DNA from: an uncultured Leptotrichia sp.
GTDB lineage: Bacteria; Fusobacteriota; Fusobacteriia; Fusobacteriales; Leptotrichiaceae
Length of the DNA: 19,313 bases
Direction of reading: 5' to 3'
Assembly: GCA_938017765.1 (NCBI GenBank)
Contig: CALIJH010000087.1
Span: 1-19,313 of the forward strand
Part shown: piece after piece, positions 1 to 7,594 of the stretch
How the letters are laid out: every line of letters starts with the position of its first letter
Position numbering within the stretch: position 1 is the stretch's first letter
Notes under the pieces: generated by a model
Databases searched by the model: none
Told to the model about the DNA's origin: nothing
Seen by the model: the letters and a program-made list of their open reading frames with translations, nothing else
Translations under genes and position numbers: made by a program

Positions 1-1370
1 GAAGAGGGGATAAGGTAGGAGGAGCAGTAAATGCAGTAAACTTTGTAACGGGAACTGTAAGCGGTTTAAAAAATAACATAACAAAACCTGACGGAAGTAA
101 AGTAACAATGGAAGATATACGTTCAGGTAACTTTAAGTCGAACAATGATTTTTACTTAAGCGGAAGTATAAATGTAGGATTTAACAAGTCCAAGAATGAA
201 ACAGGTTCGCACGAAGAAAGTGCAGTAGTAACAACAATAAGGGGACTTGACGAAAACTCAAGTATAACGTACAATAACGTAAAGAATATTACGTATAAGG
301 GAACACAAGCAAAAGACACAAAATTTATCTACAACAATGTAGAAAACATAAACAAGGAAGCAGTAGAGTTAAACAACAGCTATCATTCGAGTTCAAAAGG
401 GTTTGGAATAGGAGCAAATACATCATTTGGAGCAGACGGAAAAGTAAAAGGAACGACAGTAAATGTATCAGTGAATAGAAGTAACTCAAACAAGGAAGAA
501 ACAATATACTACAATGGAAACTTCAATAATGTAGACGAAGTCCATAACAACACAAAGAATATGAGATTAATAGGTTTTAACCAGACAGGCGGAAAAGTAA
601 CAGGAAACATAGAAAATCTTGAAATCACATCAGTACAGAATAAGAGTACAACTACTGGAAGCAGCAGCGGAATAAGTGTAGGAATGCCTGTAGGAAGCGG
701 GTCAGGAAGTTTAAACGTAAGCGGAAGTAAAACAAATGGAAACAGAACTTATGTCGACAATCAAAGTACCTTTATACTTGGAGAGGGAAGCAACCTTACT
801 GTCGGAAAAGCTACTAACACAGGAGCAATAGTCGGAACTACAGGAAATAACTCTTCTCTCAAAGTAAAAGAATATATAGGAAAAGACCTATACAACACAG
901 ATAAACTGACAACGACAGGAGGTTCAGTAGGAACAGGCGGAGTAGGCTTTAATCAGGAAAAGCACGACAAAGAGGGAATAACAAGAAACACAGTCATTGG
1001 AAACGTAGAAATAGGAACATCAAAAGGAAGTCCAATAAATACTGATTTAAGTAAAGCCAATGAAACAACAAAAGACACTCATAGAAATACAAATATCTAT
1101 GTAGAGGACAATACAATAAAAGCGGTATCAAACCCGAAACAGTTTGTAGAAGACTTCAATATAGCAGTACTCGAGGGAAAAGCAACAGTAGAGGGAGCAA
1201 TAAAGAAAATAGACAATATACTGAACGGAAGCGATGACAGCGATATATCCGAAGCAGAGAAAAGAAGATACGAAGAAATCAAGGAAGATATATTAAGCGT
1301 AAAAACAGCTCCTGAAATAGAATTGATAGCAAAAGGAGATTTAAAAAATAAAGAAATACAGGATAAATAA
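1..1370 (+). CDS. Filamentous hemagglutinin / CdiA-like exoprotein, C-terminal part (5' end outside the window)
   Basis: The reading frame is open from the first complete codon (position 3) to TAA at 1368-1370, so this is the 3' end of a longer gene; the ATG at 108 is internal. The visible ~455 residues are Gly/Ser/Thr/Asn-rich, as in secreted beta-helix stalks of two-partner secretion proteins. Two imperfect modules follow each other (about 162-398 and 414-686), each with an Asn-rich glycine strand, a YNN/YYN step and a closing short Ser-rich turn, resembling FhaB/CdiA hemagglutinin repeats. From about 1000 the composition changes to the charged, helical type (ANETTKDTHRNTNIYVEDN, then EAEKRRYEEIKEDIL) that usually sits just before the variable toxin domain in fusobacterial CdiA-like proteins. 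The protein then stops (KNKEIQDK) with no toxin domain. Family assignment is from recall of the motif style; truncation is inference. Confidence 0.8.
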   Translation, partial: RGDKVGGAVNAVNFVTGTVSGLKNNITKPDGSKVTMEDIRSGNFKSNNDFYLSGSINVGFNKSKNETGSHEESAVVTTIRGLDENSSITYNNVKNITYKGTQAKDTKFIYNNVENINKEAVELNNSYHSSSKGFGIGANTSFGADGKVKGTTVNVSVNRSNSNKEETIYYNGNFNNVDEVHNNTKNMRLIGFNQTGGKVTGNIENLEITSVQNKSTTTGSSSGISVGMPVGSGSGSLNVSGSKTNGNRTYVDNQSTFILGEGSNLTVGKATNTGAIVGTTGNNSSLKVKEYIGKDLYNTDKLTTTGGSVGTGGVGFNQEKHDKEGITRNTVIGNVEIGTSKGSPINTDLSKANETTKDTHRNTNIYVEDNTIKAVSNPKQFVEDFNIAVLEGKATVEGAIKKIDNILNGSDDSDISEAEKRRYEEIKEDILSVKTAPEIELIAKGDLKNKEIQDK

Positions 1371-1408
1371 AAATCCAAACAATGATGCCAAGTAGTAAAA
1401 AATATTTT

Positions 1409-1437
1409 TTGAAATAACTAAGAATAGAAAATATGCT
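1409..1437 (+). promoter_or_regulatory. Putative sigma-70 promoter for the 1474 gene
   Basis: TTGAAA (1409-1414), a 17-base spacer and TATGCT (1432-1437) lie about 35 bases before the start codon. The -35 is close to consensus and the -10 is fair. It would let the small gene be expressed independently of the large exoprotein gene. In AT-rich DNA such matches arise by chance, so this is a suggestion. Confidence 0.4.
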
Positions 1438-1473
1438 TCAAAAAAAATAAAAAAAATTTTAAAGAGGAATTTT

Positions 1474-1989
1474 ATGAAAAAATATTTAGTAGAAAAAATT
1501 CTTAAAGTCGACGGAATTGAAAGATTTGTATTAGTAAAAGATACATCAGATAATAAAAAATTAAAGATGTATTTTTTATCAGATATGGAAGATTATGTAG
1601 AAACCTTTGAAAATATGAAAGATATAAAAAAAGGAGATATATTAGAAGGAAGATTGTTAATTGTTTTTGTATGTGAAAGCATAAAAATAAATGATAAAAA
1701 AAATGGACAAAGCTTTAGTTCTTTTTCTTTTAAATCATCGGTTAATAAATCTAATGAAATAACGTATGAGCAACCTATAAAAAATTCATCTTATATTGAA
1801 GCAATAGTAGAAGTATATAGGACAGTAAATGAGTATTCTATATATGTAAAATCAAATATTTCTGACAGAAAAATATTAATAGATTTTGAAAGTAAGGTGA
1901 GTTATAATAAAGGCGATATGATTTATGTAGAGGGGGAATTAAAAATAGATGATTTTAAAGTTATCAAGAAATTAGATGTAGAAATATGA
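1474..1989 (+). CDS. Uncharacterised 171-residue cytoplasmic protein; candidate immunity protein of the upstream exoprotein
   Basis: I do not recognise the family. ATG 1474 follows GAGG (1464-1467) at a 6-base spacing. No signal peptide or membrane segment is visible, so a cytoplasmic location is likely. The two halves share a pattern: each is beta-rich and carries a Lys-Gly-Asp turn followed by a hydrophobic strand (IKKGDILEGRLLIVF near residues 51-65 and YNKGDMIYVEGELKI near 144-158), reminiscent of OB-fold-like barrels, possibly an internal duplication. A polar Ser/Asn-rich linker (about 80-105) joins them. It is visibly more A/T-rich and Lys/Asn/Ile-rich than the core genes to the right. 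Small genes directly downstream of CdiA-like genes are often immunity genes; that role here is position-based inference only. It could equally be an unrelated acquired gene. Confidence 0.7.
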   Translation: MKKYLVEKILKVDGIERFVLVKDTSDNKKLKMYFLSDMEDYVETFENMKDIKKGDILEGRLLIVFVCESIKINDKKNGQSFSSFSFKSSVNKSNEITYEQPIKNSSYIEAIVEVYRTVNEYSIYVKSNISDRKILIDFESKVSYNKGDMIYVEGELKIDDFKVIKKLDVEI

Positions 1990-1993
1990 TAAA

Positions 1994-2126
1994 ACACCCC
2001 GCATTTTCGAGTAACTGCTTAGCGAGAAATTGAGGAGATTTGTAGTAGAGCAGAAGAAGGATATTTCGAGCTTAGCAAACGAGAAGCGGGGCAGGGGGGT
2101 AGTAGGGGGGACCGTCCTCCTACTAT
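1994..2126. repeat. GC-rich composite inverted/direct repeat ending in a strong hairpin
   Basis: This segment stands out from the AT-rich surroundings. CCCCGC (1997-2002) pairs with GCGGGG (2086-2091), bracketing two related copies of TTTCGAG...CTTAGC...GAGAA (2005-2028 and 2064-2085), the first with an insertion before CTTAGC and the second with an insertion after it. The copies are also partly self-complementary. Immediately after lies an 11-bp stem (2100-2110 with 2115-2125, loop ACCG) containing two G-U pairs. These would be C-A mismatches in minus-strand RNA, so the hairpin favours + strand transcripts. No long T run follows it, so it is not a typical intrinsic terminator. It resembles a dispersed intergenic repeat of the REP/BIME kind; copy number elsewhere cannot be seen from here. 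Confidence 0.6.
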
Positions 2127-2130
2127 TAAC

Positions 2131-2159
2131 TTGAAAAACAAAGTCAAATATGATACTAT
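2131..2159 (+). promoter_or_regulatory. Putative sigma-70 promoter for the DUF445/ruvB block
   Basis: TTGAAA (2131-2136), a 17-base spacer and TACTAT (2154-2159) follow the GC-rich hairpin. Transcription would begin near 2166 and give a leader of about 135 bases, which is A-rich with no structure I can support. The rest of the gap (2160-2286) holds no visible gene. Confidence 0.45.
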
Positions 2160-2300
2160 ACAATGTAATAAGTATGTATTTGAGGAAAAATTTTAAAAAA
2201 TAAGAAAATTAAGAAAATAAAACTAAGAAAATATTAGAGGAAAATAGAAAAGAATAAAAAAAGAAATAACTAACAGAGATAATTACGGAGGAAATTAAAA

Positions 2301-2924
2301 TTGGGACATTTGATAGTACAATTCGCAATAATGGTATCTGTAGGAACACTTATAGGCTGGTTTACAAATTATCTTGCGATAAAGCTTCTTTTTAGACCTC
2401 AAAAGGAGATAAATTTTCTGTTGTTTAAGATACAGGGGCTAATTCCTAAAAGAAGAGATGAGATTACTGAAAACATAGCAGGAGTTGTTGAGCAGGAGCT
2501 GATTTCCGTAGCGGATATAGCTGAAAAATTTAAAGGCAGCGAACTGGATGAAGAAATTGTAAACGACATTGTTGATAAAATAATAGGAGTAAAACTGCAA
2601 AAAAGTATTCTTGAAAAAAATCCTCTCTTAAAAATGATTGTAAATGATTCGCTAATGGAGAAATTGAAGTCATATTTTAAAAAGGCAATTTTAGAAAATA
2701 AAGAGGAAATACTTGCAGAAATTTTAAAAGTTGTAGAAGAAAAGATTGATTTTAAAGAAATTATGGTTGAAAAAATGACTAATTTTTCTTTAGATGAAAT
2801 AGAAAACATAATATTGAAGATTTCTAAAAAAGAGTTGAAACACATTGAAATAATAGGAGGAGTTCTGGGAGGGATTATAGCTGTATTCCAATTTTTTTTA
2901 ATGCTGTTCTTAAAACAGATTTAG
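2301..2924 (+). CDS. DUF445 family membrane protein (short form)
   Basis: The 207-residue protein has an N-terminal hydrophobic segment running into the DUF445 signature (GWFTNYLAIKLLFRP, about residues 19-33), then the characteristic Lys/Arg patch before a helical region (LIPKRRDEITENIAGVVEQEL, around 48-68). A long charged helical middle and a C-terminal membrane segment (last ~25 residues, GGVLGGIIAVFQFFLMLFL) complete the layout. Family members such as B. subtilis YheB are larger (about 380 residues), so this is a short variant with one cycle of the helical region. The start is TTG at 2301, supported by GGAGG (2287-2291) at a 9-base spacing; no ATG in frame fits better. It precedes ruvB by 22 bases, so cotranscription is likely. 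The biochemical role of the family is not settled to my knowledge. Confidence 0.85.
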   Translation: MGHLIVQFAIMVSVGTLIGWFTNYLAIKLLFRPQKEINFLLFKIQGLIPKRRDEITENIAGVVEQELISVADIAEKFKGSELDEEIVNDIVDKIIGVKLQKSILEKNPLLKMIVNDSLMEKLKSYFKKAILENKEEILAEILKVVEEKIDFKEIMVEKMTNFSLDEIENIILKISKKELKHIEIIGGVLGGIIAVFQFFLMLFLKQI

Positions 2925-2946
2925 TTAGTTCAATTAAGGAGAACGA

Positions 2947-4050
2947 ATGGACAATGAAAGAATATTGGCCTCTGAAGAATTAGGTGAAGACAATATTCAG
3001 AAAACGCTTCGACCTAAAACATTCAATGAATATATAGGTCAGGAAGATTTGAAAGAAAAAATGAATATATTTATAAAAGCTGCAAAAATGAGAAATGAAG
3101 CAATGGATCACATATTGCTTTACGGACCTCCCGGTTTGGGTAAAACTACTTTAGCGGGAGTTATTGCTACCGAAATGGGGGTAAATCTCAAAATAACAAC
3201 AGGACCTGTACTGGAAAAAGCAGGAGATCTGGCAGCTATTTTAACGTCCCTTGAAGAAAATGACATTCTGTTTATAGATGAAATTCATAGACTGAATACT
3301 TCTGTTGAGGAGATACTCTATCCTGCAATGGAGGACGGGGAGCTCGATATACTGATAGGAAAAGGACCGTCAGCGAGAAGTATAAGGATAGAGTTACCTA
3401 AATTTACGCTTATAGGAGCGACAACTAAAGCGGGACAGCTCAGTACTCCACTAAGAGACAGATTCGGAGTAACTCATCGTATGGAGTATTATAAGCTTGA
3501 AGAACTGAAAGAAATAATAAGACGGGGAGCAAATATATTTCAGGTTTCCTATGATGAGGACGGTATAACTGAAATAGCCAAAAGAAGCAGAGGAACACCG
3601 AGAATAGCCAACAGGTTATTTAAAAGGGCAAGGGATTATGCTCTTGTAGAGGGAAAGGGTATACTCGACAAAGCAAGTGTTGACGGTATTTTGAGGTTGT
3701 TAGGAGTAGATGACAGCGGGCTTGACGAACTTGACAGAAATATACTGCAATCCATTATAAATGTGTATAATGGCGGTCCCGTAGGGATAGAAACTCTTTC
3801 ACTTTTATTAGGTGAAGATAAAAGGACAATAGAAGAAGTCTACGAACCGTATCTTGTAAAGATAGGATATATAAAAAGAACTCAAAGAGGTAGGGTAGTT
3901 ACCGAGTATGGTTATAAACACTTGGGACTTGAAAAAATGTTTGAAGAAAAAGAAAATGACGGAAATAATGAAGCTCTAAAGAATAGTCAGGAAAATAGTC
4001 ATAAAAATGAAAATACATTGTTTGGAAATGAAAATTTTGAAATTAAGTAA
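2947..4050 (+). CDS. ruvB: Holliday junction branch migration ATPase RuvB
   Basis: RuvB is the hexameric AAA+ motor that, with RuvA, drives branch migration of Holliday junctions in recombinational repair. Order of motifs: N-terminal LRPKTFNEYIGQ (21-32), Walker A GPPGLGKT (60-67), Walker B ILFIDEIH (107-114), sensor 1 LIGATT (155-160), arginine-finger region PLRDRFG (168-174), sensor 2 GTPRIANR (217-224), and a C-terminal winged helix with RTQRGR (311-316). ATG 2947 has an AAGGAG ribosome site. After the winged helix (about 330) there is a ~35-residue acidic, Asn-rich tail that most RuvB proteins (about 335-350 residues) lack; it is probably disordered. ruvA and ruvC are not adjacent. Confidence 0.98.
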   Translation: MDNERILASEELGEDNIQKTLRPKTFNEYIGQEDLKEKMNIFIKAAKMRNEAMDHILLYGPPGLGKTTLAGVIATEMGVNLKITTGPVLEKAGDLAAILTSLEENDILFIDEIHRLNTSVEEILYPAMEDGELDILIGKGPSARSIRIELPKFTLIGATTKAGQLSTPLRDRFGVTHRMEYYKLEELKEIIRRGANIFQVSYDEDGITEIAKRSRGTPRIANRLFKRARDYALVEGKGILDKASVDGILRLLGVDDSGLDELDRNILQSIINVYNGGPVGIETLSLLLGEDKRTIEEVYEPYLVKIGYIKRTQRGRVVTEYGYKHLGLEKMFEEKENDGNNEALKNSQENSHKNENTLFGNENFEIK

Positions 4051-4065
4051 AAACTACATTATATA
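4037..4065 (+). promoter_or_regulatory. Putative sigma-70 promoter before rsmE
   Basis: TTGAAA (4037-4042) in the last codons of ruvB, a 17-base spacer and TATATA (4060-4065) form a plausible promoter within the 67-base ruvB-rsmE gap. A 7-bp inverted repeat (4084-4090 with 4096-4102) lies just before the ribosome site but is made almost only of A and T. Confidence 0.4.
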
Positions 4066-4117
4066 AAAGATAACATTAATATGATATATGGATGTCATAT
4101 ATAGAGGTGAATAAAAT

Positions 4118-4825
4118 TTGTTGACAGTTATAGCAGATAAAAAAAATATAAATGGAAATGAAATCAAAATAACCGATAAATCTGACTGCAATCATATACG
4201 GAATGTTTTCAGACTTGGGGCTGGAGATGATGTGAGAGCAGTTGACGGGGAATTTGAATATATAACTGAAATAAAGGAAATATCCGGAAAAGAAATAAAA
4301 CTAAAAATAATACAGAAAAATAACGATGATTACTCGCTGAAAATCAATATAGATGCTGCGATAGGTATTCTGAAAAACGAGAAAATGAATATGGCCATAA
4401 AAAAGCTGACTGAAATTGGAATTAATAGAATAATTCCTCTTCAAACTGAACGGGTAGTTGTAAAAATAAATGAAAAAAAAGAAAAATGGGATATAACTGT
4501 AAAAGAAGCCCTTAAACAGTGTAAAGGTGTAAAGTTTACGGAGATAGCTCCTATTACAAAGCTACAAAGTATAAACTATGAATTATATGATAAGATTGTC
4601 TATGCTTACGAAGGAAGTTCAGAAAACGCTTCATTAGCAGATATAATAGATGAAAATGATAATAATATTTTATACATAGTAGGACCCGAGGGCGGAATGA
4701 CAAAGGAAGAAACTTCTTTCTTAAAAGAAAAAGGTGCCATAGAAATCAGTCTCGGAAAAAGAATATTGAGAGCAGAAACAGCGGCAATTGTCATAGGAGG
4801 TATACTGGCAAATGTCTATGGTTAG
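4118..4825 (+). CDS. rsmE: 16S rRNA (uracil-1498-N3)-methyltransferase RsmE
   Basis: RsmE methylates N3 of U1498 in helix 44 of 16S rRNA on the assembled small subunit, using S-adenosylmethionine. The protein (235 residues) has the N-terminal PUA-like part (HIRNVFRL, 26-33) and a C-terminal SPOUT knot: the KNEKMNMAIKKLTEIG helix (86-101), ALKQCKG (131-137, where many homologs have EQCGR), YIVGPEGG (186-193) and the knot motif LGKRILRAETA (212-222). Two TTG codons lie side by side at 4118 and 4121; GAGGTGA (4104-4110) is 7 or 10 bases away, so either could be the start. The 3' end overlaps mtaB by 14 bases, indicating translational coupling. Confidence 0.95.
   Translation: MLTVIADKKNINGNEIKITDKSDCNHIRNVFRLGAGDDVRAVDGEFEYITEIKEISGKEIKLKIIQKNNDDYSLKINIDAAIGILKNEKMNMAIKKLTEIGINRIIPLQTERVVVKINEKKEKWDITVKEALKQCKGVKFTEIAPITKLQSINYELYDKIVYAYEGSSENASLADIIDENDNNILYIVGPEGGMTKEETSFLKEKGAIEISLGKRILRAETAAIVIGGILANVYG
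4795..4800 (+). promoter_or_regulatory. Ribosome binding site of mtaB inside rsmE
   Basis: AGGAGG lies within the last codons of rsmE, 11 bases before ATG 4812 and 17 before the next in-frame ATG (4818). It therefore favours 4812 as the mtaB start. Confidence 0.6.
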
Positions 4826-6188
4826 AAATACAGAAATTGAAAATGCGGAAAAAGAAAGAATGAAAAATAGTGAAAACAATGCGGAGAAAACGGTCGCTTT
4901 TTATACATTGGGCTGTAAGGTAAACCAATACGAAACGGAAGTCATAAAAAAAGATTTTCTGGAACATAATTACAGGGAAGTGGATTTTGACGAGAAAGCC
5001 GATGTGTATATTGTAAATACTTGTACAGTTACCAATGTTGCCGACAAGAAAAATAGAAAAATGCTTCGACGGGCAAAAAACACAAATCCCGATTCGGTAG
5101 TAGTGGCTACAGGATGTTATGCCCAGACAAATCTGGACGATTTAAAGGAAATGAAAGAGATAGACTTTATAATCGGTAATTCCAAAAAAGAAAATGTATT
5201 TAACATAATAAATAAAAATGTATCTCATTATCAGGTGAGCAATATATTTGACGAAAAGGAATACAGCTCAAAAAAATATACGGTACTCAGGGAAAAGGCG
5301 AGAGCTTTTGTAAAAATACAGGACGGCTGTTCAAAATTCTGTTCATATTGTAAGATACCTTATGCAAGGGGATTAAGCAGGTCGAGGGATACGGAAAATG
5401 TCCTTGAAGAGATAAGATATCTTGGAGAGCAGGGATATAAGGAAGTAGTTCTGACAGGCATAAATATGAGTGAATACGGACTTGATCTGGAGCCGAAAAC
5501 GGATTTTGATACATTACTTGAAAAAATTTTGGCAGTAAAATCGGTGGAAAGAGTGAGAGTAAGCTCCGTATACCCTGATACCATAACTGACAAATTTCTA
5601 AATATGCTTAAAAATAATCCTAAGTTAATGCCTCATCTGCATGTGTCTGTACAGACTTTGGATGATAAAATATTACATTTGATGAGAAGAAATTATAAAG
5701 CCGAGTTTGTTGTAAATATTCTTGAAAAAGTAAAAAGGGAAGTACCTGAAGTTGCACTCACTGCGGATATAATTGTAGGATTTCCTCAGGAAGAAGAAGA
5801 AAATTTCAACAATACGATGAAAAATCTAAATTCTTTGGGTTTTGCTGATTTACACGTGTTCCCTTATTCGGACAGAGAAAAAACAACCGCAATGTTACTG
5901 GAAGGTAAAATAGACGCACAGGAAAAGAAAAGAAGAGTAAAAAAAATTGAAGAATTAAACAATAAAAAATACGCTGAATTTAGAAAAAAAACTATAGGAA
6001 CAAAACAGAGAGTTTATATTGAAGAAATAGTTGAGGACAAAGCTTTCGGCTATACTGAAAATTATCTTAAAGTATTTATCAATCTGAAAAAGGATGATAA
6101 AATAAATCTTGATGTTCAGGTTTCGGATTTGGTAGATACTAAAATAATTGATTTTGACGGAATACTATTAGAAGGAGATATAATATGA
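4812..6188 (+). CDS. mtaB: tRNA (ms2t6A37) methylthiotransferase MtaB
   Basis: MtaB is a radical-SAM enzyme that adds a methylthio group to C2 of t6A at position 37 of ANN-decoding tRNAs. The N-terminal MTTase domain carries its three cluster cysteines: GCKVNQYE (C35), VNTCTV (C71) and ATGCYAQ (C102). The radical-SAM motif is GCSKFCSYCKIPYARG (C173, C177, C180), and a TRAM-like domain closes the protein (about 385-458). The GCKVNQ form of the first motif separates MtaB from MiaB and RimO. Two oddities: about 25 charged residues precede the first beta strand, and the usual Q-S-G-x-x-D turn after the HLH strand reads QTLDD (281-285). The gene overlaps rsmE by 14 bases and the next gene by 4 (ATGA). 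Confidence 0.93.
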   Translation: MSMVRNTEIENAEKERMKNSENNAEKTVAFYTLGCKVNQYETEVIKKDFLEHNYREVDFDEKADVYIVNTCTVTNVADKKNRKMLRRAKNTNPDSVVVATGCYAQTNLDDLKEMKEIDFIIGNSKKENVFNIINKNVSHYQVSNIFDEKEYSSKKYTVLREKARAFVKIQDGCSKFCSYCKIPYARGLSRSRDTENVLEEIRYLGEQGYKEVVLTGINMSEYGLDLEPKTDFDTLLEKILAVKSVERVRVSSVYPDTITDKFLNMLKNNPKLMPHLHVSVQTLDDKILHLMRRNYKAEFVVNILEKVKREVPEVALTADIIVGFPQEEEENFNNTMKNLNSLGFADLHVFPYSDREKTTAMLLEGKIDAQEKKRRVKKIEELNNKKYAEFRKKTIGTKQRVYIEEIVEDKAFGYTENYLKVFINLKKDDKINLDVQVSDLVDTKIIDFDGILLEGDII

Positions 6189-7189
6189 AAAAGATTTTAT
6201 TAGTAATAATCAGTTTATTGATTTTTGTTTCGTGTTCTGATAATGCGGAAAAATTAAAGAGTGAAAACAGAATATTCAGAAATAATGACAAATATTATGT
6301 CTATTATGACGGAAATACTTTTGAGCTGCCTAAGGATTTATATCTGACAAATACAAAAAAAGTCGAACAGTATTTTACAACGGGAATATTGAAACAGCTA
6401 AATATCGGAGTGTTGGACAAATCGGAATTGCTAAATGATTTGAACAAATATTTTCCTTCAGGAATAAAATATATAACTGAAAACGAAAAACCGATAGGAA
6501 GTGTAATGATACCCGTAGCATCAGTAGGAAATGAAAAGCATGTGGACAGTGTGAAATTTGAAAAAATGCTGGCTTCAATGCCTAAAGGAACCAATGCAGG
6601 AAAAAATGAAAATAATTCCGAAGAAACTGTTGTAAATATCAATCCCGCGGAAACATTAAAAGGCAAAAAAATCGAAGTACTGAATGCCAACAATATCGAC
6701 GGTTTTGCTAAAAATATAGGAGAAAAACTGAAAGCAAAATTTGGAATAGAATATAATGCTGAAAACTACACTAAACCTGAAACAATGAATTTTGTCATAG
6801 TACGTAAGCTGAATGAAAAGGAAGTAGAAGCAATAATAGATGAAGCAGGGCTGAAATATGCAAAAGTACTGGAAGATAAAACTGTAAAACCTGAAGCTGA
6901 TTTTGTGCTTATCACAGGTAATGACAATCAGATAGATTTTCCTGTTGAAATAATTACATTGGGAGATAAATCGGTAACAGCCGACAAGATAAAAGGCTAT
7001 AAACTGAAAAATGTAAAATCTTCTGAATATAAAGGTGAAAAACTGAACAAAATAAATGATATAAAAGTTGTTTACAATCCTTCCGACATTTATACTGCTA
7101 AATTAATCGCAAAACAGCTGGGCGGAGGAATAAAGTTGATTGCTGATAATCAATTAAACGGAAAAATAGTAATAGTTTCCAAAAATTAA
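6185..7189 (+). CDS. Putative lipoprotein with a LytR_C-like domain
   Basis: The N-terminus is a lipoprotein signal: two lysines, a hydrophobic core and FVSC with the modifiable Cys at residue 17, so the protein is probably membrane-anchored outside the cytoplasm. A middle region (30-150) has no recognised domain and ends in an Asn/Glu linker. Residues 161-245 resemble the LytR_C domain: strand KIEVLNANN, a helix (IDGFAKNIGEKLKAKF) and a later strand MNFVIVRK. A second, partial copy is visible at 291-334 (NDIKVVYNPSDIYTAKLIAK ... KIVIVSK). LytR_C domains accompany cell-wall attachment enzymes, but no catalytic LCP domain is present, so function is unknown. ATG 6185 overlaps the mtaB stop (ATGA) with a good AAGGAG site; rsfS follows after 36 bases. 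Confidence 0.75.
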   Translation: MKKILLVIISLLIFVSCSDNAEKLKSENRIFRNNDKYYVYYDGNTFELPKDLYLTNTKKVEQYFTTGILKQLNIGVLDKSELLNDLNKYFPSGIKYITENEKPIGSVMIPVASVGNEKHVDSVKFEKMLASMPKGTNAGKNENNSEETVVNINPAETLKGKKIEVLNANNIDGFAKNIGEKLKAKFGIEYNAENYTKPETMNFVIVRKLNEKEVEAIIDEAGLKYAKVLEDKTVKPEADFVLITGNDNQIDFPVEIITLGDKSVTADKIKGYKLKNVKSSEYKGEKLNKINDIKVVYNPSDIYTAKLIAKQLGGGIKLIADNQLNGKIVIVSKN

Positions 7190-7225
7190 AATAAATGGAA
7201 TAATAATTAAATTAAGGAAGGTAAA

Positions 7226-7570
7226 ATGGAACAGGACAGAGAACTGAAAAAAGAAATTGATTCGATTATATCGATAATCGAAGATAAGAAAGGTCAGGAT
7301 ATAAAAGTATTTGATATGCAGGGCAAATCTCCGTTTTTTGATTACTCAATATTATGTACGGGGAGTTCGACAAGAAATATTGAAGCAATAGCAAATGAGA
7401 TTAAGAAAAGTTCTAAAAATATAAAAAGTATCGAAGGTCTTGAAGAATGCAACTGGGTTCTGATAGATTCGGGAGATATAATAATAAGTATATTCAGCAG
7501 GGATGCGAGGGAATATTATCAGCTGGACGAATTTTATGAAGATGTAAATCACGAAGGAAGTATAATTTAG
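7226..7570 (+). CDS. rsfS: Ribosomal silencing factor RsfS
   Basis: RsfS (Iojap family) binds ribosomal protein L14 (uL14) and blocks joining of the subunits, lowering translation when nutrients run short and acting in large-subunit maturation. The 114-residue length is typical. Family features: DIKVFDMQGKSPFFDYSILC (25-44), the CTGSSTRNIEAIANEI stretch (44-59) and the signature near the end, WVLIDSGDIIISIFSRDARE (82-101) with YYQLDEFY after it. ATG 7226 follows AAGGAAGG. The gene is 24 bases before mrdA; rsfS and mrdA are also neighbours in enterobacteria (there with rlmH between and rodA after), both absent here. Confidence 0.95.
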   Translation: MEQDRELKKEIDSIISIIEDKKGQDIKVFDMQGKSPFFDYSILCTGSSTRNIEAIANEIKKSSKNIKSIEGLEECNWVLIDSGDIIISIFSRDAREYYQLDEFYEDVNHEGSII

Positions 7571-7594
7571 GGTTCAGGGAGTAAAAGAAAAACT

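Noticed and set aside
2088..2110. G-quadruplex in the run of G tracts
   Set aside because: Only three G tracts of four or more are present; a four-tract, three-layer quadruplex does not fit, and the last tract is already paired in the hairpin.
1972..2163. 63-codon minus-strand frame with Pro/Ser-rich product
   Set aside because: It exists only because the GC-rich repeat happens to lack stops on that strand; no ribosome site, and it overlaps the hairpin.
4084..4102. 7-bp inverted repeat before the rsmE ribosome site
   Set aside because: Almost purely A/T and short, expected by chance in this base composition.
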